Assembly (NCBI RefSeq): GCF_000377705.1
Contig: NZ_KB898623.1
Span: 62,001-126,000 of the forward strand
DNA from: Salsuginibacillus kocurii DSM 18087
GTDB lineage: Bacteria; Bacillota; Bacilli; Bacillales; Marinococcaceae
Direction of reading: 5' to 3'
Length of the DNA stretch: 64,000 nt
Part shown: piece after piece, positions 43,383 to 52,836 of the stretch
How the letters are laid out: every line of letters starts with the position of its first letter
How positions within the stretch are numbered: position 1 is the first letter of the stretch
Notes under the pieces: generated by a model
Told to the model about the DNA's origin: nothing
The model's database searches: none
Seen by the model: only the letters and a program-made list of their open reading frames with translations
Translations under genes and position numbers: made by a program

Positions 43383-44552
43383 TTAGAAAAAGTCATATAT
43401 AAACGGCTTGGCGGTTGGAATGCTTTTTTGCAATTGTTCAATTTGACTTGCAGGTCCTTTAATAAAGTCATGTTGATACAGCTCGATCGGAGTGGAATAT
43501 CCATAGAAAAGAGGCACAAGAGTGTTAATGTCTAGAGTCAAGATTTTATCGTTTTTTTGAAAGTCACTCGTTTTTTCTACAGTGCCGGCATGAGTATCAA
43601 TTTGATAACTTCCTTCATTCCACGGAGCTAGCGGGTCTTTAATGTTTAATTCAATTGGCTCGGTCACTGCATGAAACGGCGTAGATTTCAAAAATGCTTC
43701 AACATCAATTATTCTCGCCATCGCATAGCTTTTCTTTTCAATATCAAAACCGGGATTTCTCATCATAAAGCGTGAAAACTCCCCAGTCGGCATATTCAAT
43801 TCTGCTTCATCAATCATTGAATCGTGCTGAGATATAAAAGCCCATAATGCACGTTTGGCTTTATTATTAAGGTAGGCCATTTGGTGCAGGGATAACTTTT
43901 GATCTTTTACTTGATAGAGAATATACCCTTCTGGCTCATTGTCTTTATTAAAGTAAACTACACGCTGGCCACTTTTAAAACGACTCATTCTTCGTTCCCA
44001 CCACCAATCAGGCCGTGAGATAGTCCCATCATAGTTAGCCGCAAATCCTTCATATACCGCTTTCACTGGTTCATATTGATCACTTTTTAAACGTGTGACA
44101 TAACCATCAGCTGGTTGGGAGGGCTTGGGCAGGTCTTCTGCATCCATTCGCCATAGTTCTTTATCACAAAACAACTCCCATCCAAATTTGCGGTAAAAGG
44201 AGATAGCGAATGGATGAAGCATAGAAACAATCATCTGTTTTTGATACATCTCTTCTATACTTTGCATGAGCAGCTTCTTTACTAAGCCATGCCGGCGAAA
44301 TTCAGGCCAAGTAGCAACACCTGATACCGCACCTGTTGATAGCTTTCTACCGTGATAATACGTATCTACAGGCAAAACCAACACTTTTGAAGCAAGCTCA
44401 TTGTTTGACGTAAATGCGCCCAGCTCCCACTCCGGGCGCATTTTCTGCAGCCGCTCCTCCCGTTCTTCGTCTGTAAGTTCATGTTGAAAAGCAAATTCAC
44501 CCAAGTTAAGACTTGCTTCTTTGTCTTCTGTAGTTAGTTTTCTAATTTCCAT
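43383..44552 (-). CDS. Eis-type GNAT acetyltransferase
   Basis: A 389-residue protein of the Eis architecture: an N-terminal GNAT domain (1-150, with GVATWPEFRRHGLVKKLLMQ binding acetyl-CoA), a second GNAT-like domain and a C-terminal SCP2-like domain (about 285-389). HPFAISFYRKFGWE is typical of the family. Eis proteins acetylate amines, including aminoglycosides in mycobacteria; the Bacillus substrate is unknown. The protein ends in YDFF, consistent with the C-terminal carboxylate acting in catalysis. ATG after AAGGAG. Confidence 0.88.
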   Translation of the reverse strand: MEIRKLTTEDKEASLNLGEFAFQHELTDEEREERLQKMRPEWELGAFTSNNELASKVLVLPVDTYYHGRKLSTGAVSGVATWPEFRRHGLVKKLLMQSIEEMYQKQMIVSMLHPFAISFYRKFGWELFCDKELWRMDAEDLPKPSQPADGYVTRLKSDQYEPVKAVYEGFAANYDGTISRPDWWWERRMSRFKSGQRVVYFNKDNEPEGYILYQVKDQKLSLHQMAYLNNKAKRALWAFISQHDSMIDEAELNMPTGEFSRFMMRNPGFDIEKKSYAMARIIDVEAFLKSTPFHAVTEPIELNIKDPLAPWNEGSYQIDTHAGTVEKTSDFQKNDKILTLDINTLVPLFYGYSTPIELYQHDFIKGPASQIEQLQKSIPTAKPFIYDFF

Positions 44553-44765
44553 CGTATATTCACTCCTTTATGTTATAGCTGATTACGTAACAGAGGGGTT
44601 CCCCCCCTGCTGCTTCATCGAGTGGTTGAGACAGGGGATGAATAGCCTTTCTTCACTCATTTATGCAAACCCTTTAATTATGTAGCAATAATTAACTTCC
44701 TGTTAAATCACCCCCTCCCCCTCAAGTGCTTCATCCTAAGCGCAGAGAGAAAGCTAAACATATGA

Positions 44766-44797
44766 AAAGACTCCTCTCCTGAAAAGGGAGGAGCCTT
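44766..44797 (-). terminator. Terminator of pycA
   Basis: On the minus strand GGCTCCTCCCT pairs with AGGAGAGGAGTC (one bulge/G-U) and is followed by TTTT, 24 bp past the pycA stop. Confidence 0.7.
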
Positions 44798-44819
44798 ATA
44801 CTGTACGGACTAGCTCAGG

Positions 44820-47800
44820 TTAGTCAGCAAATTCTATTAATAGATCACCAGTTTCAATTGGGTCTCCGTTAGCGACATGGATAGCTTTAATCTCACCATC
44901 GAATGGTGCTTGTACAGTCGTTTCCATCTTCATCGCTTCAGTGATCATAATATGATCGCCTTTCTTCACCTTTTCACCTTTTTCTGCTAACACTTTAATA
45001 ACAGTCCCCGGCATTGTAGCCCCAATATGATTATCATTATCCTTGTCAGCTTTAGGTTTAACGACACTTTCAACTTGAACATTTTGATCTTTGATCATGA
45101 CTTCGCGTGGCTGTCCATTTAATTCAAAATAAACAATGCGGTTCCCATTATCTTGCGGTTTAGAAATCGAAACTAGTTTTACAATTAACGTTTTCCCTTG
45201 CTCAATTTCGACCTCAATTTCTTCACCCAGGCGAAGTCCATAAAAGAACGTAGGAGTATCCAGCACACTTACGTCACCAAACTGCTGGTTAAAACGCTGA
45301 TAATCCATATACACTTTTGGATAGAGCGCATAGGATAGAACATCATGCGCAGTTACTTGGCGATTAAGCTTGTGGTATAGCTCTTCTTTTAACTCATTAA
45401 ACTGAACCGGCTCCATGTTTTCACCAGGACGGTAGGTGATCTCTTCCCGTCCTTTTAAAATGATGCGCTGCAATTCTTTTGGAAATCCTTGATATGGCTG
45501 GCCTAAATAACCTTGGAACAATTCAACCACAGAGTCCGGAAAGTCCAAGTTTTCTCCGCGTTCATAAATATCATCTTCAGTTAAATCATTCTGCACCATA
45601 TAAAGCGTCATATCCCCAACTACTTTAGAGGACGGTGTGACTTTCACAATGTCACCAAACATATCATTTACGCGACGGTACATTTTCTTTACTTCCGGCC
45701 AACGATCTTCGAGGCCTACTGCTTTCGCTTGCTGCTGAAGATTGCTGTACTGGCCTCCAGGCATTTCATGTTCATAAACCTCCGGATGAGGTGCCTTCAT
45801 CCCACTCTCAAAGCCTTGATAAAAGGTACGAGCCCTCTCCCAGTATTCACCCAATTGTTCTACGCTTTTAATATCGAGCGACGGCTGGCGCTCAGTGCCG
45901 CGCAACGCATAATAAAGACTGTCAGCACTTGGCTGAGATGTGCCTCCTGCCATGGGGCTAAGAGCTACGTCAACCACATCAACACCCGCTTCAATTGCTT
46001 TTGCATAGGTGAAAATACCATTACCACTCGTATCATGTGTATGAAGGTGAATTGGAATATCAATTGTTTCTTTTAGTTCTGAGATAAGGCTGTAAGCTGC
46101 TTCTGGTTTTAGCAGGCCGGCCATGTCTTTAATGCCGAGGAAATGAGCTCCTTCTTCCTGCAAGGATTGAGCCAAACGTTTATAGTAATTCAAATCATAT
46201 TTTGTTCGTTTGGTATCTAAAATATCTCCGGTATAACACATGGAGGCCTCAGCCACTTTACCTGATTCCCGCACAGCAGAAATCGCTAGCTTCATGCCTT
46301 CCACCCAATTCAAGGAGTCAAAGATCCGAAAGACATCAATCCCTGCACTGGCTGACTTGTCCACGAATTCTTTAATTAAATTATCTGGATAATTTTTATA
46401 CCCTACTGCATTCGAACCTCTAAGAAGCATCTGCATAAGCACATTCGGCATTTTTTCACGCATTGTAATCAGACGCTCCCATGGGTCTTCATGCAAAAAG
46501 CGCATTGATACGTCAAATGTGGCCCCGCCCCACATTTCCGAAGAAAACAAGTTAGGGAGCAGTCTTGCTGTCGGGTCGGCAATTTTCTTTAAATCATTGG
46601 TGCGAATCCGTGTCGCCAGCAAGGACTGATGCGCATCGCGGAACGTAGTGTCAGTTAAAAGTACCTCATTTTGATCTTTAACCCAATCAGCAAGCCCCTC
46701 CGGCCCGCGTTCATCTAAGATTTGCTTCGTGCCGTTTAGTATCGGTTCGCTATACTTAACCTTCGGCAGATGCGGTGTTTCAAAAACAGGCTTTTTCTCC
46801 TGTTCCAGGCCTGGATAGCCATTGACAATTGTTTCGCCGATAAAGGACAACATCTTTGTTCCCCGGTCTTTACGTTTAGGGAAGACAAAGAGCTCTGGCG
46901 TCGCATCAATAAAGGAGGTGTTATACTCTCCAGACAAAAACTGGTGGTGTTGAACTACATTTTCTAAAAAGGCAATGTTCGTTTTAATTCCACGAATACG
47001 GAATTCTCTTAGGTTTCGTAGCATCTTAGCTGAGGCACCTTCAAATGTTAAAGACCATGTAGAGAGTTTTACAAGCAGGGAATCATAATGAGGTGTAATT
47101 ACCGCACCCTGGAATCCATTACCTGCATCAAGCCGGACCCCAAAGCCTCCACCAGTACGGTACGCCATAATTTTGCCTGTATCAGGCATAAAATTATTGC
47201 TTGGGTCTTCTGTCGTCACCCGGGACTGAATGGCATATCCATGTGTGCGAATGTCAGCTTGCTTTGGAATGCTTAACTCCGGCCCATGAAGATCCACTCC
47301 ATCAGCAATCATGAGCTGAGCTTGGACAATGTCAACTCCCGTGACCATTTCCGTGATGGTATGTTCCACCTGAACCCGCGGATTAACTTCAATAAAGTAA
47401 AATGCGCCTGATTCATCGACGAGGAATTCCACAGTTCCTGCATTTACATATTCTATATTTTCAGCTAGCTGTACAGCAGCCTGGCTGATTTTTTCACGAA
47501 CTTCTTCCTCTAATGACACGCTAGGTGCTACTTCCACAACTTTCTGGTGCCTGCGTTGAACCGAACAGTCACGCTCATATAAATGAATCATATTTCCGTG
47601 GTGGTCACCGAGCACTTGTACTTCAATATGCTTAGGATTTTCAATGAATTTCTCTACATACATTTCATCGCTGCCAAAGGCTGATCTCGCCTCAGATTTT
47701 GCTCGGTCAAACGCTTCATCTAACGCTTCTGCGCTGCGTACGATCCGCATGCCGCGTCCGCCCCCGCCAAGCGATGCTTTGACGATAAAGGGGAAACCGT

Positions 47801-48269
47801 GCTCTTCAGCAAATTGCCGGACTTCTTCTTTTCCGGAAACCGGTCCGTCACTTCCGGGAATGACCGGCAGTCCCGCATTAATAGCCTGCGTCCTAGCCTG
47901 CACTTTGTCACCAAACATATTGAGGTGTTCGCTGCTCGGTCCGATAAAAAGCAAACCTTCTTCTTCACATCGCCTCGCAAACTCAATATTTTCGGAGAGA
48001 AAACCATACCCAGGGTGGATGGCGTCTACTCCGACACTTTTGGCTGTCTCAATAATACCTTCAATATCCAAGTACGCATCGATCGGCTTTAAGCCTTCAC
48101 CAATTAAATAAGCCTCATCCGCTTTGTAACGATGATACGAGCCGGTATCTTCTTGGGAATACACGGCCACTGTCCGAATATGTAGCTCTGTACATGCCCG
48201 GAAAATGCGAATCGCAATTTCCCCCCTGTTAGCCACTAGCACCTTTTTAATGTTTTTAAGTTCACTCAT
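44820..48269 (-). CDS. pycA: PycA, pyruvate carboxylase
   Basis: PycA carboxylates pyruvate to oxaloacetate. Domain order: biotin carboxylase (1-455; VLVANRGEIAIRIFRACTEL, KASLGGGGRGMRIV, FIEVNPRVQVEHTITE), carboxyltransferase (about 530-830; TTFRDAHQSLLATR, GGATFDVSMRFL), the allosteric/tetramerisation region and a C-terminal biotinyl domain with the target lysine in EAMKMET. 1149 residues, normal length. ATG six bases after AGGAGG. In B. subtilis it also sits beside the cta cluster; DarB, encoded in this window, activates it when free of c-di-AMP. Confidence 0.98.
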   Translation of the reverse strand: MSELKNIKKVLVANRGEIAIRIFRACTELHIRTVAVYSQEDTGSYHRYKADEAYLIGEGLKPIDAYLDIEGIIETAKSVGVDAIHPGYGFLSENIEFARRCEEEGLLFIGPSSEHLNMFGDKVQARTQAINAGLPVIPGSDGPVSGKEEVRQFAEEHGFPFIVKASLGGGGRGMRIVRSAEALDEAFDRAKSEARSAFGSDEMYVEKFIENPKHIEVQVLGDHHGNMIHLYERDCSVQRRHQKVVEVAPSVSLEEEVREKISQAAVQLAENIEYVNAGTVEFLVDESGAFYFIEVNPRVQVEHTITEMVTGVDIVQAQLMIADGVDLHGPELSIPKQADIRTHGYAIQSRVTTEDPSNNFMPDTGKIMAYRTGGGFGVRLDAGNGFQGAVITPHYDSLLVKLSTWSLTFEGASAKMLRNLREFRIRGIKTNIAFLENVVQHHQFLSGEYNTSFIDATPELFVFPKRKDRGTKMLSFIGETIVNGYPGLEQEKKPVFETPHLPKVKYSEPILNGTKQILDERGPEGLADWVKDQNEVLLTDTTFRDAHQSLLATRIRTNDLKKIADPTARLLPNLFSSEMWGGATFDVSMRFLHEDPWERLITMREKMPNVLMQMLLRGSNAVGYKNYPDNLIKEFVDKSASAGIDVFRIFDSLNWVEGMKLAISAVRESGKVAEASMCYTGDILDTKRTKYDLNYYKRLAQSLQEEGAHFLGIKDMAGLLKPEAAYSLISELKETIDIPIHLHTHDTSGNGIFTYAKAIEAGVDVVDVALSPMAGGTSQPSADSLYYALRGTERQPSLDIKSVEQLGEYWERARTFYQGFESGMKAPHPEVYEHEMPGGQYSNLQQQAKAVGLEDRWPEVKKMYRRVNDMFGDIVKVTPSSKVVGDMTLYMVQNDLTEDDIYERGENLDFPDSVVELFQGYLGQPYQGFPKELQRIILKGREEITYRPGENMEPVQFNELKEELYHKLNRQVTAHDVLSYALYPKVYMDYQRFNQQFGDVSVLDTPTFFYGLRLGEEIEVEIEQGKTLIVKLVSISKPQDNGNRIVYFELNGQPREVMIKDQNVQVESVVKPKADKDNDNHIGATMPGTVIKVLAEKGEKVKKGDHIMITEAMKMETTVQAPFDGEIKAIHVANGDPIETGDLLIEFAD

Positions 48270-48272
48270 CAA

Positions 48273-48611
48273 ATTCCTCCTAGCGTATCATTTCTCTCCC
48301 CTGCCCGCTTTTGTATTTTGTGGGCGAGCTAGTTTACAGACTATTTAGAAATATAGTATATCATAACACTTTTTCTGTAACAGTCAAAATTTAAAAACTG
48401 TCATATTATATGTAAGTACCTATGCTCTTCAACACTGATGAACTCATTCTTTAAGCAATATAGAGTTTGTGACAACATTTTATATCTGCTAAAAAGACAA
48501 ACCTTTCCTAAGCGTACAAACTGTACTAGTTGGTTCGAATCTACATTTCTAAATGGCTTATAAAAGATGCCTTACACCCCTATCTTCGCCCCTTAGCACG
48601 AGTAGGCCAAT
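48273..48611. other. pycA upstream region
   Basis: About 340 bp of A/T-rich non-coding DNA between pycA and the ylaN terminator. I see no open frame, riboswitch or clear operator; the pycA promoter must be here. Confidence 0.5.
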
Positions 48612-48658
48612 AAAAAAACCAAGCTTATTCGGGTGAATTCCGAATAGCTTGGTTTTTT
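48612..48658 (-). terminator. Terminator of ylaN
   Basis: AAAAAACCAAGCT with ATTCGG pairs with CCGAAT and AGCTTGGTTTTTT around a 7-nt loop (one bulge), directly at the ylaN stop codon. Confidence 0.9.
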
Positions 48659-48941
48659 ACTTACCTTCAATCGTTGCTTCATGCAGCGCAGCGAGTTTAC
48701 GCTCAAGCTCTGAAAGAATATGTTTACCTGATTGCTCATCGATTAAATTCAACCGGATCGCAAAATCAATCTCACGGGATAAGCCAAACATCTGGGTATC
48801 TAGAACTTCTTCATATAAAGGGCACTGGGGCATCGTTAAATTATCCATCTGAACTTCAATAAGCTTTCTAATTTTTTCAGCATCAGCTTTTAGTAAGGCA
48901 TACGCCTTATCATAACTAATTGAAGTAACCTCTATACTCAT
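48657..48941 (-). CDS. ylaN: YlaN, iron-responsive partner of Fur (UPF0358)
   Basis: A 94-residue helical protein matching Yla[41 protein letters not shown] and EIDFAIRL. In B. subtilis and staphylococci YlaN has been tied to iron homeostasis through Fur. The ATG at 48941 follows GGAGGG; the frame start at 48974 lacks a ribosome site. It lies upstream of pycA in the same direction, as in B. subtilis. Confidence 0.92.
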   Translation of the reverse strand: MSIEVTSISYDKAYALLKADAEKIRKLIEVQMDNLTMPQCPLYEEVLDTQMFGLSREIDFAIRLNLIDEQSGKHILSELERKLAALHEATIEGK

Positions 48942-49101
48942 GAGGAACCCTCCTCTATCATACTCCTTATTCATTCATCATATCGGTTACTCTTTAAAAA
49001 TGCAAGCCGAGATAAACGTATTTCCGAAGATTCTCGTCACACAGTTTAGATTTTTTTGTGATAGGATGGGTACTAGCTGGTTATAAAAAGGAGCAATAAA
49101 A

Positions 49102-49599
49102 ATGGAATTTATTGTATTTATTCATGGGGATGTAAAACATACGATTACAATTGACCCCACCGTTTGGATTTTTGACGAACGTAAAGTTGATTTAACCACT
49201 TATTTTCAAGAAGATAGGAAGGATGCAGCACAGGAAGAAGAAATTGCTTCTGTTGCTAAGCGCTGGGAGAAAGAGCGAACAGAAGGGTCTAACATGCCTG
49301 AAAAGCACAAAACAAATGAGATCCGCTCAAAAAAAGAAGCACTGCTTGAAGGTTCATTTGGAATAGAGTTCACCCCGTTTCTAGAAAATTCAGAGCCCTC
49401 AACCAATGCTAGTTCACTAATAATTGAAACCGAACATAGCGAACACAAGCTTTCCCTTGATGAAGGAAGTCGGCTTATCATTGGATTCAGCAGTGAAGGC
49501 AAGCCTTTATATGAAACAGGGCCTGTGCACGCCTACTACGGAGATGGGAGCAATCAAAGCAACCCCATCACTCATGTAAAAGGCTTTCGAATCGAATAA
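49102..49599 (+). CDS. YlaL-like conserved protein
   Basis: A 165-residue acidic soluble protein. The first 35 residues (GDVKHTITIDPTVWIFDERK then VDLTTYF) are the conserved part of a Bacillaceae family whose members sit at the ylaL position between ylaK and ylaN, as here. Some database entries call such proteins peptidyl-prolyl isomerases, which I cannot support from sequence. The middle is charged and low-complexity. ATG after AAAAAGGAG. Confidence 0.65.
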   Translation: MEFIVFIHGDVKHTITIDPTVWIFDERKVDLTTYFQEDRKDAAQEEEIASVAKRWEKERTEGSNMPEKHKTNEIRSKKEALLEGSFGIEFTPFLENSEPSTNASSLIIETEHSEHKLSLDEGSRLIIGFSSEGKPLYETGPVHAYYGDGSNQSNPITHVKGFRIE

Positions 49600-49634
49600 A
49601 TTGCCTGTCCATCAAGAAAGTACTTTAATGTGCC

Positions 49635-49671
49635 GCGCGGTCGTTGCCAACGACCGCGCTTTATTTTTTAT
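49635..49671 (+). terminator. Rho-independent terminator of the YlaL-like gene
   Basis: GCGCGGTCGT pairs with ACGACCGCGC around a short loop, followed by TTTATTTTTT. Confidence 0.9.
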
Positions 49672-49741
49672 AGCTGGCAGCCTCGAAACAAAGCATTTCT
49701 ATTTTGTTTAAAGCCTTTGCCTTTATAACGATATACCAAGC

Positions 49742-51070
49742 TTACAATAAATCGGCTGCAAGTTGAGCCAAACCTGACCTTTCTCCCTTTTCCAATTTTA
49801 TATGGGCACTAACTGCTTCATGTTTAAATCGTTCCACCACATAAGTGAGTCCATTTGTTCGTTCGTCCAAATAAGGATGGTCAATTTGAGCCGGGTCTCC
49901 CATCAATACAATTTTGCTGCCTTCCCCAACCCGGGTTAAAATAGTTTTCACTTCATGTTTCGTTAAATTTTGAGCTTCATCAATAATAATAAATTGGTCA
50001 GGCAAGCTTCTCCCCCTGATATACGTTAAAGCTTCCACTTGAATAGAGCCCATTCCCACCAGGATTTCATCTAATTCTCCAGGCTTTTTGGTATTAAATA
50101 AAAATTCTAGGTTATCAAATATTGGCTGCATCCAAGGGCGCAGCTTTTCTTCTTTTTCTCCGGGCAGGTAGCCAATATCTTTACCAAGGGGGACAACCGG
50201 TCTTGCGACAAGCAGCTTTTTATATGCAGCTAAGTCTTCGGTCTGCAATAAGCCTGCTGCCAATGCTAATAGTGTTTTTCCCGTTCCTGCTTTCCCTGTC
50301 ATCGTTAACACAGAAATTGAAGGGTCCAGCAAAAATGAAAGGGCAATCCGCTGTTGCACATTACGCGGGCGAATACCCCACACTTGTTCGGATTCAACTT
50401 CAACTGGCGTTAATTCCTTACCATCTTTCGAAACTTTCCCTAAAGCAGATGTGGAAGAGCCAAAAGCATCTTTCATAATAAAACACTCATGAGGTGACAC
50501 CGGTTCATCTGTGATCTCTGAAACGTGAAGTGAGCGCGTTTGATAAAACTGATCCAAAATTTCTTTACTGACTGATAAACTCTTAAACCCTTCGTATATA
50601 TGATCATCGTCAATAACCCGATCATGCAAAAAGTCTTCTGTCTTTAGTTCTAAAGCTTCTCCTTTGATCCGTACAAGCGCATCCTTGCTTACAATGATGA
50701 CCGGTTTTGGTTCAGCGTTTTGCCTCTCTTCCATTTGCAGGTTCATGGCGACCGCTAACAACCGATTATCATTAGTCATCTCTGGAAAACGGTCTCTCAT
50801 GTATTGAAACGAGCGATGGTTTAATTCAACGCGGAGTGTCCCCCCTGAATCCAACGGAATTCCTTCATCCAGCCTTCCATTTAATCGTAATCCATCAAGC
50901 AACCTCGCTACATAACGAGCATTCCTACCCAGCTCATCCATATATCGTTTCTTTGCATCAATTTCTTCCAACACGACAGCCGGTATTATCACTTCATGTT
51001 CTTGGAATGCAAACAAAGAACGGGGGTCTTGCAAAAGGACGTTCGTATCCAGCACGTAAATTTTTTTCAT
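49742..51070 (-). CDS. ylaK: YlaK, PIN-PhoH family ATPase/ribonuclease
   Basis: A fusion of an N-terminal PIN nuclease domain (1-150; YVLDTNVLLQDP, VVLEEIDAKKR) and a C-terminal PhoH helicase-like ATPase (about 235-440) with Walker A MTGKAGTGKT and Walker B FIIIDEAQNL. Such PhoH2-type proteins unwind and cut RNA. 442 residues, normal for YlaK. It is monocistronic in this arrangement. Confidence 0.93.
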   Translation of the reverse strand: MKKIYVLDTNVLLQDPRSLFAFQEHEVIIPAVVLEEIDAKKRYMDELGRNARYVARLLDGLRLNGRLDEGIPLDSGGTLRVELNHRSFQYMRDRFPEMTNDNRLLAVAMNLQMEERQNAEPKPVIIVSKDALVRIKGEALELKTEDFLHDRVIDDDHIYEGFKSLSVSKEILDQFYQTRSLHVSEITDEPVSPHECFIMKDAFGSSTSALGKVSKDGKELTPVEVESEQVWGIRPRNVQQRIALSFLLDPSISVLTMTGKAGTGKTLLALAAGLLQTEDLAAYKKLLVARPVVPLGKDIGYLPGEKEEKLRPWMQPIFDNLEFLFNTKKPGELDEILVGMGSIQVEALTYIRGRSLPDQFIIIDEAQNLTKHEVKTILTRVGEGSKIVLMGDPAQIDHPYLDERTNGLTYVVERFKHEAVSAHIKLEKGERSGLAQLAADLL

Positions 51071-51256
51071 GCTCTGGCCTCCTGCCTCGAACTATAATCA
51101 TTTTTATTTGTACCAGCTATTCCTTCAATATACGCAAACAAGCTTAAAATATTGCTAAACGATTATCATCACTCTTCCTAAAGTAAAACTATCAACCGCT
51201 GTATTTGTCCATATTTCAGAGGAATTATTGATTTTCAACTCTGTAAAAAAAGAGTA

Positions 51257-51292
51257 AAAAAAAGCATAAATCGGGGGTTCCCCGATTTATGC
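51257..51292 (-). terminator. Terminator overlapping the end of the FMN-binding protein gene
   Basis: GCATAAATCGGGG and CCCCGATTTATGC pair perfectly over 13 bp around a 3-nt loop, then eight T residues on the minus strand. The stem includes the last codons of the gene. Confidence 0.9.
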
Positions 51293-51742
51293 CTCTTTTA
51301 AAGCTCCCATCACTTGCCGGTCCAATTTAGCTGCGGCATCAAGGTCATACGTTTTATCATATTTCGGCTCTTCAGAAATTTGGGCACCGTAAAACATCAC
51401 ATCTCTCACTTCCTGAATATCAACTTCCATAAAAGCAAGCTTTAACGGGATACCTTCCATTCGTTCTGTAATAAAGCGCGCCTCTCCAGCAATGGAATAA
51501 GAAGAACCATCGATGATAACATTTAACACTACACCTGCGTGGGCTTTGATGTTTTCAACAATTCGTGAGCTAGTATTCACTGCAAACCGCACGTGCTCTG
51601 AATCCGGGGCATACACCCAGGAAATAGCACTTACATTTGGCGAACCGAGTTCATAGTCGGTGGTAGCCAAAAGGACAAAACGTTCTTTTTGTAAAGCAGT
51701 CAACAACTTATCTTGCAGCTTATGCTCAACTTGATTGGCCAT
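51287..51742 (-). CDS. Pyridoxamine 5'-phosphate oxidase-related FMN-binding protein
   Basis: A split-barrel flavin-binding protein of 151 residues: RFVLLATTDYELGSPNVSAI, VRFAVNTSSRIVENIKAH and SYSIAGEARFI match the PPOX-like family. No substrate can be named. The ATG at 51742 follows AGGAGGTC. It lies between ylaK and ylaI, where B. subtilis has the lipoprotein gene ylaJ, which is absent here. Confidence 0.8.
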   Translation of the reverse strand: MANQVEHKLQDKLLTALQKERFVLLATTDYELGSPNVSAISWVYAPDSEHVRFAVNTSSRIVENIKAHAGVVLNVIIDGSSYSIAGEARFITERMEGIPLKLAFMEVDIQEVRDVMFYGAQISEEPKYDKTYDLDAAAKLDRQVMGALKEA

Positions 51743-51991
51743 AACGTGACCTCCTATGTGTAACATATGCTTACCGAATAAATCCGGATAATACTACTAT
51801 ACCTAAAATTTAAGAACAGGAAAACATGTCCTTGTCCATTCCGCCATTTCTTTTTATGTATATGTCCCACAAGCTTAAGCAACCCTCATTTTTCTTTTTA
51901 TGGATAGATTCATCAATTCCTCCTTCACGATAAACACTATATCCATGTTATACTATTTACAGTAACTTGTAAGTAGAGAGTAGGGATAGTT

Positions 51992-52192
51992 ATGAAAGCA
52001 CGTTGTGTACTATGTGACACAATTGACGTAATATCAGATGATAACCCATTAGCAAAAAAGCTTAGAAATCGACCGATTCACACGTATATGTGCGAAGCTT
52101 GTCACACCCGTATTACCGACCGTACCATCGAACGAACGTCGTCTGACCATTACCGATCCTATAAAGATATTCAACCGAAAGAAGATTGGTAA
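51992..52192 (+). CDS. ylaI: YlaI, small zinc-ribbon protein (DUF2197)
   Basis: A 66-residue protein with two CxxC pairs (CVLC and CEAC) 30 residues apart and the conserved NPLAKKLRNRPIHTYMCEAC, matching YlaI. It is likely a zinc-binding protein of unknown role. The ribosome site (AGGGAT) is weak. In B. subtilis it is also near ylaH and typA. Confidence 0.88.
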   Translation: MKARCVLCDTIDVISDDNPLAKKLRNRPIHTYMCEACHTRITDRTIERTSSDHYRSYKDIQPKEDW

Positions 52193-52420
52193 ATTAAATA
52201 CTATATGAGCTATGAGCTTTCCCCCTTAACAAAAGCATGGAAGCTATACTGAAGCTGAGTTCAAAATTATCTTTTCTTCACTTCTTTTCATCGTTTAAGC
52301 CTCCGCAGGAAAAAGTGATTCAGATTAACACTTTGTCGTAAAGCCGAGCAAGTATTCACACTCTTATGTTTTTCGCATAGACAAGTAATACAAGTATACA
52401 AGTAAAGCCAAGCTTATAAT

Positions 52421-52462
52421 AAAGGTCCGAAGCTCTCTTAAGAAGAGATGCTCCGGACCTTT
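52421..52462 (-). terminator. Terminator of typA-ylaH
   Basis: AAAGGTCCG with CTCTCTT pairs with AAGAGAG-like and CGGACCTTT sequence in a two-part stem ending 4 bp from the ylaH stop; T-tract is weak. Confidence 0.7.
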
Positions 52463-52465
52463 TCA

Positions 52466-52816
52466 TCAGCTTGTCTTGTGTTCAGACTGCTGATCCTTTT
52501 TATGAGATCGCAGTCTAATTTTATATATGCCAAGCACAAGGGCAGAGATAATTAATGATTCCACAATCGGCATTCCTACTGCAAATATAGTAATGGGGAA
52601 CGCGCCAATTATCAAAGCAGCGTAAACAATTACATTTTTTAAAAGAGGAAGTTTGCGAGCAAATCCAAGATTAAAAACTACGATGCTCATAATAATTACT
52701 GCTGCATACAATAGTATAAACCCGAGAACCGGCTGTTCGTGGACATTTAGAAGCCCGGCGAACCAGGAGACATCGCTTTGGCCGATATCATTGATGGTTG
52801 GCTCTTCGCCATTCAT
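52466..52816 (-). CDS. ylaH: YlaH-like membrane protein
   Basis: A 116-residue protein with three membrane helices (about 32-50, 57-75 and 78-96) and a basic C-terminal tail (RLRSHKKDQ). LGFILLYAAVIIMSIVVFN and LGFARKLPLLKNVIVY match the YlaH family, unknown function. The ATG follows AAAGGAGGAG and starts 20 bp after the typA stop, so the two form an operon as in B. subtilis. Confidence 0.88.
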   Translation of the reverse strand: MNGEEPTINDIGQSDVSWFAGLLNVHEQPVLGFILLYAAVIIMSIVVFNLGFARKLPLLKNVIVYAALIIGAFPITIFAVGMPIVESLIISALVLGIYKIRLRSHKKDQQSEHKTS

Positions 52817-52836
52817 GAGGCGGCTCCTCCTTTACA